Below, piece by piece: positions 50,115 to 62,706 of a stretch of DNA of 64,000 nucleotides (the first letter of the stretch is position 1; each line of letters starts with the position of its first letter). The position numbers were made by a program, and so were the translations under genes. The notes below the pieces were generated by a model. The model saw only the letters and a list, made by a program, of their open reading frames with translations, did not search any database and was not told the origin of the DNA. Source of the DNA: Phorcus lineatus (taxonomy: Eukaryota; Mollusca; Gastropoda; Trochida; Trochidae); contig OV121089.1 of the NCBI GenBank assembly GCA_921293015.1, positions 37,868,520 to 37,932,519 of the forward strand, in the 5' to 3' direction.

Positions 50115-53100
50115 TCAGTGCTCAGGGGGAACTTCCGGATTAGTTGTTTCTCCTTCCGGTTCAATTCTTTGCTTCATGAAGATGTTTTTAGTGGGCACTT
50201 TGGGCTTGCCTGGAAGTGGTTTTGTGTCCTGAATATTAGAAAATTGTATTGAAAAGGGATGTTAAATCTTTCATTCGACAAGATATGTTCAATATATAAT
50301 TCTAATAGAAATTAACATTTTACTCTGTATTTTTAACCTACATTGTAAATAATTCAAAAGTTTGAGATAATATGCCCTAGCAAAAGAATTTAACCAATGT
50401 TTTTTGATATCACATGAAATGCATCAGACGACCAGTCAAAGATAACTGAAGATTGATATATCCAGGGCATCCAATGTTATTGATGTCATGAAAAAATATC
50501 ACTTACCGACGCTGGGATGGGCGTGGCGACTTCTTTCACCGCTTCCGGTTTTGCAGGTTTGCCGGTGGAGTTGATGTATTTCATCGCCCGTTTGCTCTGA
50601 TCACGTGACCTGTCCGTAACCTCTGAACTCTTCTGAATGCTGACACCAAATATGTCCTCATGGAATCTGTTTGCATCCTGTAAAATACCGCAGTGACATA
50701 AGTAGTGATATAGATATATAATTTCTCTATTCTCTGCTCACTTGTCAGCAGACTTTCAAAAGGGAAAATGAAATTAACTTAGTTTAACATCCATAACATT
50801 ACATTACCATAGAGTAGTTATCTCATACGTACCCTGAGTTTCAGGACGAAAGTTTTGGCAGCTTCCGCTGACATTCCTCCTTCATCGTGCAAGATTTTCT
50901 CTAGTGTGCGTGTGACGTCATGAGCCATGCTGACGTCACCGCACACGTAGAAGTGACCTCCACACTTCATAATGGCGTGACACACCTGTTTAGCGTTCTT
51001 AAGGATGATGTCCTGTACGTATACCTGTAAGGAATGAAGAGTTTATACACGTGTCGGATGAGGTAATTTGGTATATTTATAAAAGGTTTTGGTGCAATGT
51101 AAAGTCAAGAAAAAACACTGATGTACACAATATTTTAACTGAAATTTGACCTCAATTGCATATGTATGCATTACGATGAACGAACGTGTCGTTGACATAG
51201 TACACCTTCTGGGCTTTAATATGTTGACCCATCTTAAACGCTGAACTTCCTAAAACACACCAAAAAGTCCTTTTCACTCTCCTATTTCGCCTAGGAGATT
51301 TCAAAACGACAATTTGCTAAAGGTGTGTTTTTTGTTGGAAAACCTGACCAAATAATGTTTCCAAATTTGAAAATGACTATAGCTGGCCACTGCAAACGTG
51401 ATGTAACAATCTCTTAGTTGTTATCGTCCCAAGTGGATTAAACTATCTTGCATTTTCTGTGGTGACATTTCTTTTGCCGCTGAGTATACATCTGCAACTC
51501 ATATGTAAAGCAATATGTAAACCTCAGCCGTAATCAAGTGACAACTGATTTGATTTGCTACCTTCGGTTGCCCAGGTTCTCTGGACAGCGCAATAAAGAA
51601 GTCAGCAATAACGTTCTCTTTCTTGAGGCTTGCAAGTTCTGAGGCGAAGATGTTGTCTTGAGTGGACATCCTACATCCGAAATACAGGGACATCTCTCCC
51701 CACCCCTTCCTTTCTCCGTCTGAAACAGCAGTGACATAATCTCTATATTTTGATTGCTTGATTCGATATTAAAAATATGCTACAACATGGTACATCTGAC
51801 ATCTATATACTGAAACCGAATACTGCCTTATTTGACAAATTTCAGTTTTTTAGGTTTGTTTCTCAGAACATTTAATATTAAACCTTAAAAGGGTATACGC
51901 TTCCTAGCTCATAGTGAGACAGTGCACCATATTTTCATGCTTGAAATTATATGATGAAGAAGGCACTCCATGAAAAGTTGCCTATAGTTTATTCAAAAAT
52001 TATGAAAAGACGACAACAACATTGAAAGACCATTACATAACGCTTCGATTATGAAGTCAAACTGACGGTTGTAATCCATTTTTAATTTAAATCCAAAGAA
52101 CACTCACGTTGCGGAAGCGGCTGCATCTCCATATCAGTCTTACGCTGTTGCCAGAAGCTCCGGAAGGGGGCGATACCAGTCCCGGGACCAACCATAATGA
52201 TTGGCTGGGTGCCGTCTTCTGGTAACCGGAAGTTCGGTGCACTGTGGTGAAACAAGTGAGTATGATATATTCTTTAGGGCAGGAGGAGTCATTAATATCC
52301 AGTCATATTATGTTATGGAAGAAAGAACAAATAAGCGATATTTAAACCAAGTCGCTGAGAATTAGGAAGGCAGGGTCGTGATTTGAATAATAGTTCCGCT
52401 ATATATCTTCCTTCAATGAAATGTTTTCAAGAGAATATCGTACATGGTATTTTGAGGAAAAAGTTTTTCATGACCTCATAATGCACTTTGAAATGATTTG
52501 AATAACTCACGCCCTAATAGCTCCAGGAACGACCTCCCCGATTTCACAGCGGTTCAGCCAGCAGGAACACACACCCTCGTGTACCGGTCCGGCGCCTCCT
52601 GCATCAACACAGACAGATACTTGTGATATACAGTGTAACAGTTGGCATATAGGTCAAAACGGCTATAAATTTCTACCTAAAGTTCCAAGAAAATTATTTC
52701 ACATTCTCGAACTCAGTAATATCATGATTTATCATCTTCCTCTCCAGGGGGCGTGTGACCCATGGTAGAGGTGGTGTCATGTACCTATTTACTTAAATTC
52801 AAAACAATTATCGATATGGCGTGTCATTAATACTTACCCTGCGTCCGGTACTTGACCACAGCAATGGTGGCGTGCACCTCACCAGGGTAGGCGTAGGGGG
52901 AGGAGCTGATACTGTAGTACCTTTGTTGAAGGAGGGGCAGCTGGGTGAGGAGCAGGGAGGGGGGAACTTTCAGGGAGGGGAACTCCTCCAACACCTCCAA
53001 CAGGGTCGGCATCATGTCGTACTTCCACTCCTCGTACGCGTGAGATTCCTGCGAACAGGAGTAACGAGTAAGTATGGTTTTAACTTAATAAACATTCTAT

Positions 53101-56100
53101 TTGATTTCACATAGAGTACACACTATGCTAATGCTAGACTCAAGATAATGTAACGATCTTCTCCCAAACAACCGTTGCCCTTATCAAATACCCTTCATTA
53201 ATACACTAACTTGGTAAGGATGATATCGTTTTAAGCGACATTCTCACTCTGACACTTTACCTGATCATCGAGTTGGTTTAGAGATATTGCTCTTTATACT
53301 GTGCGCTATATACTTAGTGATGTTTGGAAAAAAATATTGTGTCTATTTTCTTTAAAACAGAGTCGAAACTCAATGAGAAGCAGGATCAGTGAAAGTGCAA
53401 CAATTCTAAACTCTCTCTGAGAAATAGAAAACAGAAATAAACTAACATTAGAGAGGAGTTCCAATCTCTCCCTGTCCTCGTCCCGTGCAGCCAGAGTGCT
53501 CAACAGTCGGAGGAGAGCCTGCGAGGGGGGCGTGGTCACATCTAGGTAGCGGGTGAAGGCAGTTCTCAGGGAACACAGAGGCATCTTCTCGAACACGGTC
53601 CATGTCTTCATGGAGCCTATAGATAGAGATATATCATTAACTCAACTCAAACCAACATGAAACAGGGTCAAGATACATAAAGCATTACCTTTGAATAAAC
53701 ACCCTGAACATTTGGAGAACTTTCGAGGGGATAGTTCCACATGATAGTGATGATCAGTGCAGTAACCTCAGCAAACAAAAGGCAATAACGATTTATCTAA
53801 CACAAAATATCATATGAAGAACAAGTTATATAACATGATTTTTATAAAAACTGCCTGAAAATTGTTTACAGCATATCAGTTAGTTGCATGAAGCAATAGT
53901 TCCAATCTTGTGAATGTCGAAAGGAATAGCCAATCGGTTAAGTTAGGTCTGTAGGTGAAAGTTTGGTCATCGTTTTGACCCTGACCAGTTAATTACCTAA
54001 TGGAGTTGTCTTCTCATGAAGCACTTCCGTTTTGACGACCTGGTCAGGAGGGGGCGCGTTGTGTAGTCTGGCCAAGATGGCTTCAACCAACTGCGGGTTA
54101 TTAGCAGGAAATATGCCGATGTGATCGCCTGGATGATAGGACATTTCTATAGCGCCTTGAGTGTCCAGTCGGATAAGGATTGTCTCGCGTCTGTGGGTGG
54201 ATAGGAAATTGTTCATTTTCATTTGAGTTACAAAATATTTCTTAACATTGCTGATCATAAAAAAACCATCTTTTTGTTACTTAATATTCGAACCAAGAAA
54301 TGTCATGAGATGGCATTTCCAATATTACAATATGCATAGTAGTCATTGAACATTAAAGTTCTTGAGCCTCGACCCGTGGCTCCATTAGTTTTAAGGAATG
54401 GAGAGTTACTAGGAGATTAACCTTTACATATCGACCACATATGAGTATGCGAGTAAAACTGATTCAGAATATTTTGGGGTTGATGCTACAATACATACGG
54501 AGAGTCCGCTGCCTGCAGCTGAGTTCTCTCGATCACTCTGCATGGCATCACTGTCTTACTGTGGAGTTTAGCAAGAGCTGGAACAGAATACACATACGTC
54601 AGAATAGCAGATCATTGGTCTATTTTGCTGTGACAAGGAGTAAGATTTTACAGGACATTACATTACAACATTGACATTACAGAGGAGTTACTTTCAGATG
54701 ATGGTATCTCAGCAAAAGTTTTTCATACTCGAAATAACTTAATCTTAAACAGGCTCTCATATTACAGAACTCCGTCTCGACGGAACGCGCTCGAATCCTG
54801 CAAAGTCACTATTTAAAAAAAGATTTTTCTCTGAACACAGTTGCTTTTATTTAGATTTAGAATACTTACATTCACAAATATCGGGGGCCTTCTCGTTATC
54901 CAGGGGTGTTATCCTGAACTTGCCAGGTGTCCAGGTGTTATCAGTATTAGAGAGGGCACCTGTCGCCTCCGTCATGTTGATATCATCTCCCAGGCAGAAC
55001 ACCTCACATGCAGCCTGAAGGAGTAAAGTACATTTACAATTGAACTTGGCCTTAACAGACCAAAAACAGTTTGAAATTGGTTGATCAATACCATTAAGTT
55101 ATCAGCTACAAATTTTCGTCGATTGCAAAATTTCTTGTACGTGCATATCGGATAGAATAAACAATGGTTAATTGGAGAACATTTGTCTCTCTAAATTACT
55201 CAGTAACAGTAAATGAAATCTTCAAACAAAACGAGGCATACACATTCTAGCAGTGGGATTCCTCCCGACCTTCCCCTTTTGGCATTATGATGATTATCAA
55301 AGTTTCAAAAAATGTTACATATTTGGTTGACAACTTAACGAAGTCTGGAAATGAAATTTTATGACGCAAGTTCTCTTTCGTATAATAATGTCAATCTTTA
55401 TCACAAAATTTGAACTTCACCAATCTTTTAAACTGACATTAAGACATTCTTATCCCAGTCTTAAGTTAAAACTGTCCAGCCAATGATAGATATAAAACTA
55501 TTTCAACACCAACAAGTGTACCTGCCCTTGACACTGACCTGTGAAACGTTCTGATCCGAGTTATCAAACAAGTCTATTGTCCAGCCACTCATAGATACAA
55601 ATCTATTCAAACACCAACAACTGAACCAACCCTTTACACCGATAGAAAACGTTCTGATCCCAGTTATCAAACAATTCATGTGTCCAGGCAGTCATATATA
55701 TAAATCTATTCCAACACCAACAACTGCACCATCCCTTGAGACTAACATTGAAGACATTCTAATCCCAGTCATCAAACAGTTCAAACTGTCCAGCAAATGA
55801 TCAATATCAAACTATTCCATCAGCAGCAACCTTACAAGTATTTCAGACTGACATCGAAGACGTTCTGACCCCAGTAATCAAATAATTCACACTACCCATA
55901 CTATGATGGACATCAAAGTATTTAAACACGAACCAACCCTTGAGACTGCCCTTGAATACTCCCCAGTTATCAAACAGTTCAAACTGACAAGCCAATGATA
56001 GATATAAGTCTATTCCAATACCAATGCAACACCTGAACCAGCCCTTGACACTGGCCTTGAAAACGTTTTGAGCCCAGTTATCAAACAATTCTATTGTCCT

Positions 56101-59100
56101 GCCAAGCATAATACCAAACTTATTCAACAACACCAACAACTGAACAAGCCCTTGACACTGACCTCGAAAACGTTATGATCCCAGTTATCAAACAATTCAA
56201 ATTGTTTAGCCAATCATAATACCAATATTATTCAACAACAACAACAACTATACCAGCATTTGAGACTGGCTTTGAAAACATTTGATCCCAGTTATCAAAC
56301 AATTCAAATTGTTTAGCCAATCATAATACCAATATTATTCAACAACAACAACAACTATACCAACCCTTGAGACTGACCTCGAAAACGTTCTGATCCCAGT
56401 TATCAAACAGTTCAAATTGTCTAGCCAATCATAATACCAATCCTATTCAACAACACCAACAACAACTATACCAACCCTTGAGACTGACCTCGAAAACGTT
56501 CTGATCCCAGTTATCAAACAATTGAAACCTGTCCAGCCAATCATAATACGAATATTATAGAACTAACAACAACTATACCATCCTTTGAAACTGACCTTGA
56601 AGACGTTCTGAGCCCAGTTCCTGAATGACTCCTCCTGGCCACACAGCTCGTCCCCCTCCCCGATATCCGCGATCCTCTCCCCGCCCATCTTCCCCAGCAC
56701 TGTGTCCACGTAGTGAGCAAAGGCACAGAAGTTAGGGTAGGCCCGGGAACCTAACCCGAATACTGAAAATCTGAAAATGTGAGGGAAACGGTTGATATGT
56801 GAAACATACAATACAATACAATGTACATACAATCTAGATAAATCTCGATCGACAGTGCTATATTATGATGACATGCTATGAAAAAAGTGTAAATAGAACC
56901 TTACTTAGATTGACATTTATACAAAGTGATATTCGAAATTAGATCAATAAGACATATCACTTTAATCATAAGTATTGACTGTTTGCTTAAACTGATACCA
57001 GTTCATGAAGGCATAACAAGTAATATTAATTGTTTCCGATACTGAGTCAGGTAAAAAATATTGAATACGGATTCCGTGTCTCTTCAGTCTTAGGGTTGTC
57101 AATACCGACTGGGCAGTTGTAAATAATAATACAACAATCTTCATGTGCAATTTGAAATAGGCACAAGTGGCATTCATCTTAGTCCAGCCTTACTCTAACG
57201 CTATGCTGGGAATGATAGCGCTATAGAAACCTTCCTTATTCTGCGGTCACTTTAAATGCACTAGTGCACGCTTTTACGTTTTAAATTGGCTAATTTAAGG
57301 TTTACGAGGACTTATGCATTCACTTAAACTTTCTATCGAAGCAATGAAATACTAAACATTATATACAATTTACCTGTAATCAACAATGAAAACGTTAAGA
57401 CAGCCGCTGTCGGCTTTGACATATAAAAATCTATGGTTAGCTGTGCACAAAACGGATAAATTATTGGCACTTGGAAACGGCTGAACTAGTATTGTGTGCA
57501 GCTTTTGAATTTACTTAAACTCTGAACTACATTTGTAAGAACAAATCATGAAATATGTTTTATGAAAGCAATGATGTTAATTACCGATTTAATAACACAG
57601 TATTAGCATTGTTATTAGATTGACTTTAGCGGCTGCCGTTTCCGCTTTTCTGGTTATGAGCAAAGTTTTAAAATTTCCGATATCGTATTCATGCGGATTT
57701 AATGTAACGTAACATTAAATAGCTCCCGCCTTTTAAAATCCACTTTACTACCTGAATACGTAAATATTTGTTGAATAATTTACGAGGTAGATTACTTGAG
57801 TGAGGATAGTGAGTAATATCGAGAGATATGCAGTATGTGTGCATTCGTTGTGTTTACGAAATATTGGCGTGCACTAGTGCGTTTTAAGTTAATATCTTTT
57901 GTAACAACAATGTTAGAAACTATTTGAATGCTAAAAAAGCCGTTCTGAATAAGAAATTTATAAAAGAATAAATCAAATAACTTATTTGCTTGTCATTCTA
58001 CAAATAAAAAAAATAAAATATTTTAGAATTTTAATCTAGCGGGATTCGAACCTTTCCATGCCTATAGGGGCGTTAATCACCACATTGGTCTTAAAGCAGC
58101 CACACTGCTTGCACGACGTAAAGGATAAAAACATTAGACAGAATACCGTAGAAGATGTAAATATTTTACGAAGCTTCCAGGATCACAATTTCTTATTCTG
58201 TCTTCAACAACATCAGAGTTATGTCGCAACATTGCTCACTGAGATTAAACAAGTTGTATAATCTTCTTTCTTAACTTTCCATTCGATGTACCTAATGTAA
58301 AATACTTAACACAAAGTCTGCACTTTTTTTAAGATATAGAATTGTAGACGTCAAAGATTAAGACATAAGATGGATTACGATATAAAGATTTTACAAAACT
58401 CATACACGTAGGATCACAGTGTCCAATTCCGCTTATACACAGCATACTAAATAGTGTAAACGTATTCAGAATAAAGTTCTATAATCTTCATTCTTGACTT
58501 TTCCGTCGACGTACCTGATGTTGCCGAGTGGTCCTGTTTCCATCCGGAGGTTGTCGTCCTCGTCGACGGTAGAGGAGTCACTAACCTTCACGTCCTTGTC
58601 GCTGGATGAGCTCATCTTGATGTACATAGACGACTTCAGGTTACCACTGAAATGACGAAGATGTTAGTACACCAATCAAAATATGTTCGGACATTTATTT
58701 CACATACTTGTACATGGAATACCTCACCTTCATGTTGTTAAGAGGACACCTGATTATGGGATCAATATCAGATCAAATCTCATTAAACCAAACGAACCTA
58801 ACTCTTGTACCTTGCTGGGGTCATGGCAAGTGGGCTTTTATTCCAGTAAGTGAAAGGAGAATATATATTATATATATATATATATATTATTATTTGCTTT
58901 CTCAGCGTGTCAGTGACTGGTAGAAACTGTTGAAGGGAAAACGTCATAAATAAGGTCACTTGACGTGACCTCTACGGAGCGATAGTCAGATCAGAAACGC
59001 AGCGGAGAACATGCGTTTCCTTATTCATAGGACCGATATGAATTTAAGGTTAATAAAAAACTCATTCACTAAGTGATATTTTGATCACATGATATATTAA

Positions 59101-62100
59101 ATGTCATACCACCATTGAGGGGGGGGGGGGGATATTTTACGAAACTTCAACGTCGCAGTCCGGGAAGAAACAGAAATGATAGAAAAATGTACTTACTTTC
59201 CTGCTCCTTCCGGATGATTCATCTCGAATAAGCTCTTGGCAAATATCTACAAAAAATAACCTAGGTTATTAGACCATGAAACATAGGTTTATTTGAAACA
59301 TAAAATATCGTACATTGTGTCATACAAAGCAAATACGCTACAAAAAGTAACACACAACTGTATTTACATACCCGTTTCAGCAAGTAACATTATTGACTAA
59401 CATTGCATTGACAACACCCATGATAATTTATATCAAGATGGACACGAGTTTACTGACCTCTCCGTTCTCGGGCGGGTCTCCGTTACCGAAGGTGCTGGTC
59501 ACCACGAGGACAAGGGCTTCATGCTCCAAGTCAATGATGTCGTACTCCTCCATACACATCACCTGTACACAGGGGGAGCAGCGTTATAATTATTTGGGGG
59601 AAAGGGAGGGGGGAGGTAATCGTTGAGTTAAATGGAAGTATAACGGGCGCATATATAGGTAATTTTTGGCCGAAACATCGCCCTAAAATCCACCTACCTA
59701 CTTGAAGTATATCTTACAGAGGATTAATGATTTTACATGTTGTATGAGACCATTTCCTACAGTAAGCACGTGGTGTGGAGATTTGTTTTTGTTATGGGAT
59801 ATATGAAGATTTCAATTATCAAGAATAATGAATAGCAAATCATTATGAAACATTGCGATTGCTGTAAGAGAATTTTCCAAAGTCACCTGTCAATGAGAAG
59901 CTTATTTGAGTATCATTCAAATTATATCAATAATTTAAGTTGATGCTTCAAACTGGTAAAGGATCACCCATTCTTAACAATGTACACGTTACTTCGATCA
60001 GTGCTCTCACATAGTTGACGAAATACTCATGGTAAAAATTGGTACTTTTGCACATATGCCAACGTTTGAGAGGTTTCAATAAGAGAGTGAAAAGTTCAAA
60101 TCTTACCTTAGCATCAAAAGCATGTTTGAACATCTCACAGAGCGTTCTTGCGAAGCGTTCTGATTTGCCTGTCTCTGTAGCGTACAGGATAACACACTTC
60201 ACTCGTCTAGCCAGGGCCTTGCCCATCAGTTTAGCAGAAAACTTCACCGCTCTACAGAAAAATTATTCAGGAATTTCTTTAGATGTTGTGGTGTTGTATT
60301 CTTATTATTTGAAGGAGTAAAAATCATATACGGCCTCGAAAAAAAGCATGGTACATTGAGGCATTTGATTTCATACAATCAATAACCGTTATGTTTATTC
60401 CATTGAACCAATCAAGGCGGACCTGACAACCGAAATGGTCATATTTGACAAAGTCAAGATTAAATGTGTATGAATTTAGATGACACCAAGTTTAACGCTG
60501 ATGAATGTGCTCGTATGTTCGTGATGTCAGTATTGTATGATGCTCTAGCTACATCTGTGAGCTCATTAAGGGTTAAAGTAAGAATATCTATTGACTTTTT
60601 CAATTGGAAGCATTTTAGGAGTAAGAGAGTTGTGATAAACAAGTTCATAGTTAGTTGGCTTCTTAATTACAATGATGCAAAGTTTCGGTGTAGAAATTTT
60701 CACCGTAACACAACTGCTAGTAAAGAACAAAGACGTTTATATTCTGTAAACATAATTTTTCTTCAAGTCTACCACTTCAAAATATCTTAAAGGAGAAGTT
60801 ACGTAATACGTGTAACACAAACGTCTCCAGGTACCCAAGAGAGACGACCTACCTGGCGAGTTCCCTGAAGCCAAACTTCCTCTTTGGTCTGTCCAGGCTC
60901 TTCACCTTGTCTCGGTCCTTCTTCCACACGTGTGTCTTCCACGGGTCCTCCTGTAGTAGATAGAAGGTTATCATCAAGTGAGTTCTTCTTTCATTATCAC
61001 AGTTTTCTTTGAAATTAAAAATGAGTGATTTTCATTCGGTAATACCTCTGAAGTTCAGACGTAGTGAGCTTAAGCGGCTGCGATCGCTACCGGGTACCTT
61101 ATCTATTAGATGTTTTTCAGCCTCACGATATTATGTTTCAAATGTTAGGACACAATAACAACTTGGAAAATCGCTAATGGAATATTCACAACGTTGAATA
61201 TAGTTTAAATTATGTTTATATATAATTTCAACTAGGTCAGGTTCCTTCATGACAATATGGCTTTAATAAAGCACATAATTCGGTTGTACTAAACGAGGAT
61301 TTCAGTTTGTTCGAAACATTGAGTGTCGTAAAGCCACAACGTATACCCGATTGGCCGGACAATCCCAACCTCCAACCCCCACTGGAAACACAGTGTTTAA
61401 AATAAACCACTAAATACCCCACTTTCACCAGGTCGACACTCATATCAATCCCCTCCCTCTAGTGATATTGTAGATGTAAAATTCAGTATATACCTGGTAC
61501 CCATACGAAGGTTTCAGTTTGTATAGAACCATCTCTCGATGGATTGACCCACTCTCTTGAGACATCGACAACCACGATAATACCCTCATTTCAATCCCCC
61601 CCTCGCATTATGGTACATGAAATAGTCAGTAATTACCTGGTACCCATACGAAGGTTTCAGTTTGTATAGAACCATCCCTCGATGGATTGACCCACTCTCT
61701 TGAGGCATCAACAACCACGAGAACACTCTCATTTCAACCCCTCCCCTCGCATTACGGTACATGAGAGAATCAGTATTTACCTGGTACTCATAGGAAGGTT
61801 TCAGCTTGTAGAGCAGCATCTCCTGGTGGAACACGGGGGTGATGGACCCACTCATGGGAGGCACCACCCACACCCAGTCGGCCGGGCACCCCCCTCTCAG
61901 TCGCTGCTCGTTCTCCAGGTGCTTCATGAACGACTCAGACGCAGCGTGGTGGTCAGTAATGGTCACTCCTTGTGACTAGACAGAGGAAAACGATAACTTT
62001 ATTTTAAGGGTTTGTTTTGTGGTTCTAGTTGGTTTGCAATTAAGGTGTGGGTTGGATTTTGCCATTAGTACATAAATAGTTTATATGTGATGTAACGATA

Positions 62101-62706
62101 ATCCAGTATAGGGAAGCGTTCCCAAACTCGCGATAATCGATAACAGTTCCTTTTTAGTGTGATTTAGATGTTTTAATGTTACTCGTTATACTTTGACATG
62201 AGGCCTGGTGAATAATAATTTGCACAATAAAAAATAAATACCTAATTTCCCCTTACTTTTCAAGATATTATGAGGCAGTTCTCTTTTAAAATGCTTAACA
62301 TTAATTTCAACGACATCAACCTTCGTTGAGAGGAGCTAAAGATCTATTTCTATTTAGCTATGTACATTTTGAATATGACTAGTGCTCATGGAACGAAATA
62401 AATAAAATGAGATAAATGAAACAACATTGTACTCTATATGGTATAGCAAAGAGCGGAAGAGAGCTTAAAAAAAGAACTACTCTCATTGGTAAACAATTCT
62501 TCGTGAAACGTCGTAAAATCATAACAAAGAAGGCAACCTATATTATATATAATATTATGCGTCTAATAAACTTGACATGGACAAGCTCTGAACATCATGC
62601 TTACTTGGAAGCTATGCAGAACAGCAATGTTAACCTCGACTAGGGCTCGGTCACGCCACAGTGAGGAGCTTTTGCGGACATCCAAGCCCATTTTCACTGC
62701 AACTTT
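50115..62706 (-). CDS. NOS: Nitric oxide synthase, C-terminal 885 residues (19 exons); N-terminus beyond window
   Basis: NOS makes nitric oxide from arginine, using haem, tetrahydrobiopterin, FMN, FAD and NADPH. Minus-strand exons: 62706-62605, 61975-61781, 60950-60853, 60251-60107, 59562-59458, 59246-59197, 58646-58515, 56770-56596, 55014-54870, 54577-54499, 54190-53997, 53616-53447, 53048-52838, 52598-52511, 52241-52108, 51719-51562, 51024-50833, 50677-50507, 50228-50115; all phases agree. Order seen: end of the oxygenase domain ([20 protein letters not shown]), basic calmodulin-binding stretch ([17 protein letters not shown]), FMN module ([37 protein letters not shown]), a Ser/Asp-rich autoinhibitory-type insertion (exons 59246 and 58646), FAD module ([31 protein letters not shown]) and NADPH module ([28 protein letters not shown]). 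The insertion indicates a constitutive, calcium-regulated type. The tail after EDIFGV is long, Lys/Pro-rich and unlike vertebrate tails. Confidence 0.96.
55430..56590 (-). repeat. About eleven tandem copies of a NOS exon 3' edge and splice donor
   Basis: The intron after the NOS exon 56770-56596 contains units of 98-110 bp. On the minus strand each repeats the last bases of that exon and its donor: a sequence encoding NWxQNVF(K/E) followed by GTCAGT or a variant. Units begin near 55432, 55534, 55638, 55741, 55846, 55944, 56050, 56157, 56264, 56371 and 56482; the true junction at 56590-56620 is the next unit. Intron parts of the units share CCAGCCAATCATAATACCAA and ATTCAACAACA blocks. Units near the exon are the most similar to each other. 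Confidence 0.9.
58028..58110 (-). other. tRNA-like B-box relic in a NOS intron
   Basis: On the minus strand GGTTCGAATCCCGCT fits the B box of a tRNA gene or tRNA-derived SINE, preceded by GTGGTGATTAACGCCCC, which resembles a D-arm. The T-arm and acceptor stem do not pair well around it, so a functional tRNA is unlikely. A decayed tRNA copy or truncated SINE fits better. Confidence 0.4.
58859..58894. repeat. (TA)n microsatellite
   Basis: This is a short run of alternating TA with occasional interruptions, in the intron between the NOS exons 59197 and 58646. Confidence 0.9.
61290..61780 (-). repeat. Two to three tandem copies of another NOS exon 3' half and donor
   Basis: Downstream (minus strand) of the exon 61975-61781, its 3' part is repeated. 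Copies at 61636-61710 and 61497-61570 encode [23 protein letters not shown] sequence followed by GTAATTACTG or GTATATACTG, like the true edge [12 protein letters not shown] and GTAAATACTG. Spacing is about 140 bp. A more decayed copy around 61290-61390 retains TTTCAGTTTG and a GGCCGGACAATCCC block similar to the Cys-Pro-Ala-Asp codons of the exon. Confidence 0.85.

Noticed and set aside
58032..58110. Functional tRNA gene on the minus strand
   Set aside because: The B box is perfect but the stems do not pair and no anticodon arm could be laid out. Kept only as a relic.
61586..61780. Apparent C-terminal extension of the NOS exon ending at 61781
   Set aside because: The open frame continues only because the exon edge is tandemly duplicated. 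The downstream exon at 60950 follows the donor at 61781 in the phase expected for NOS.
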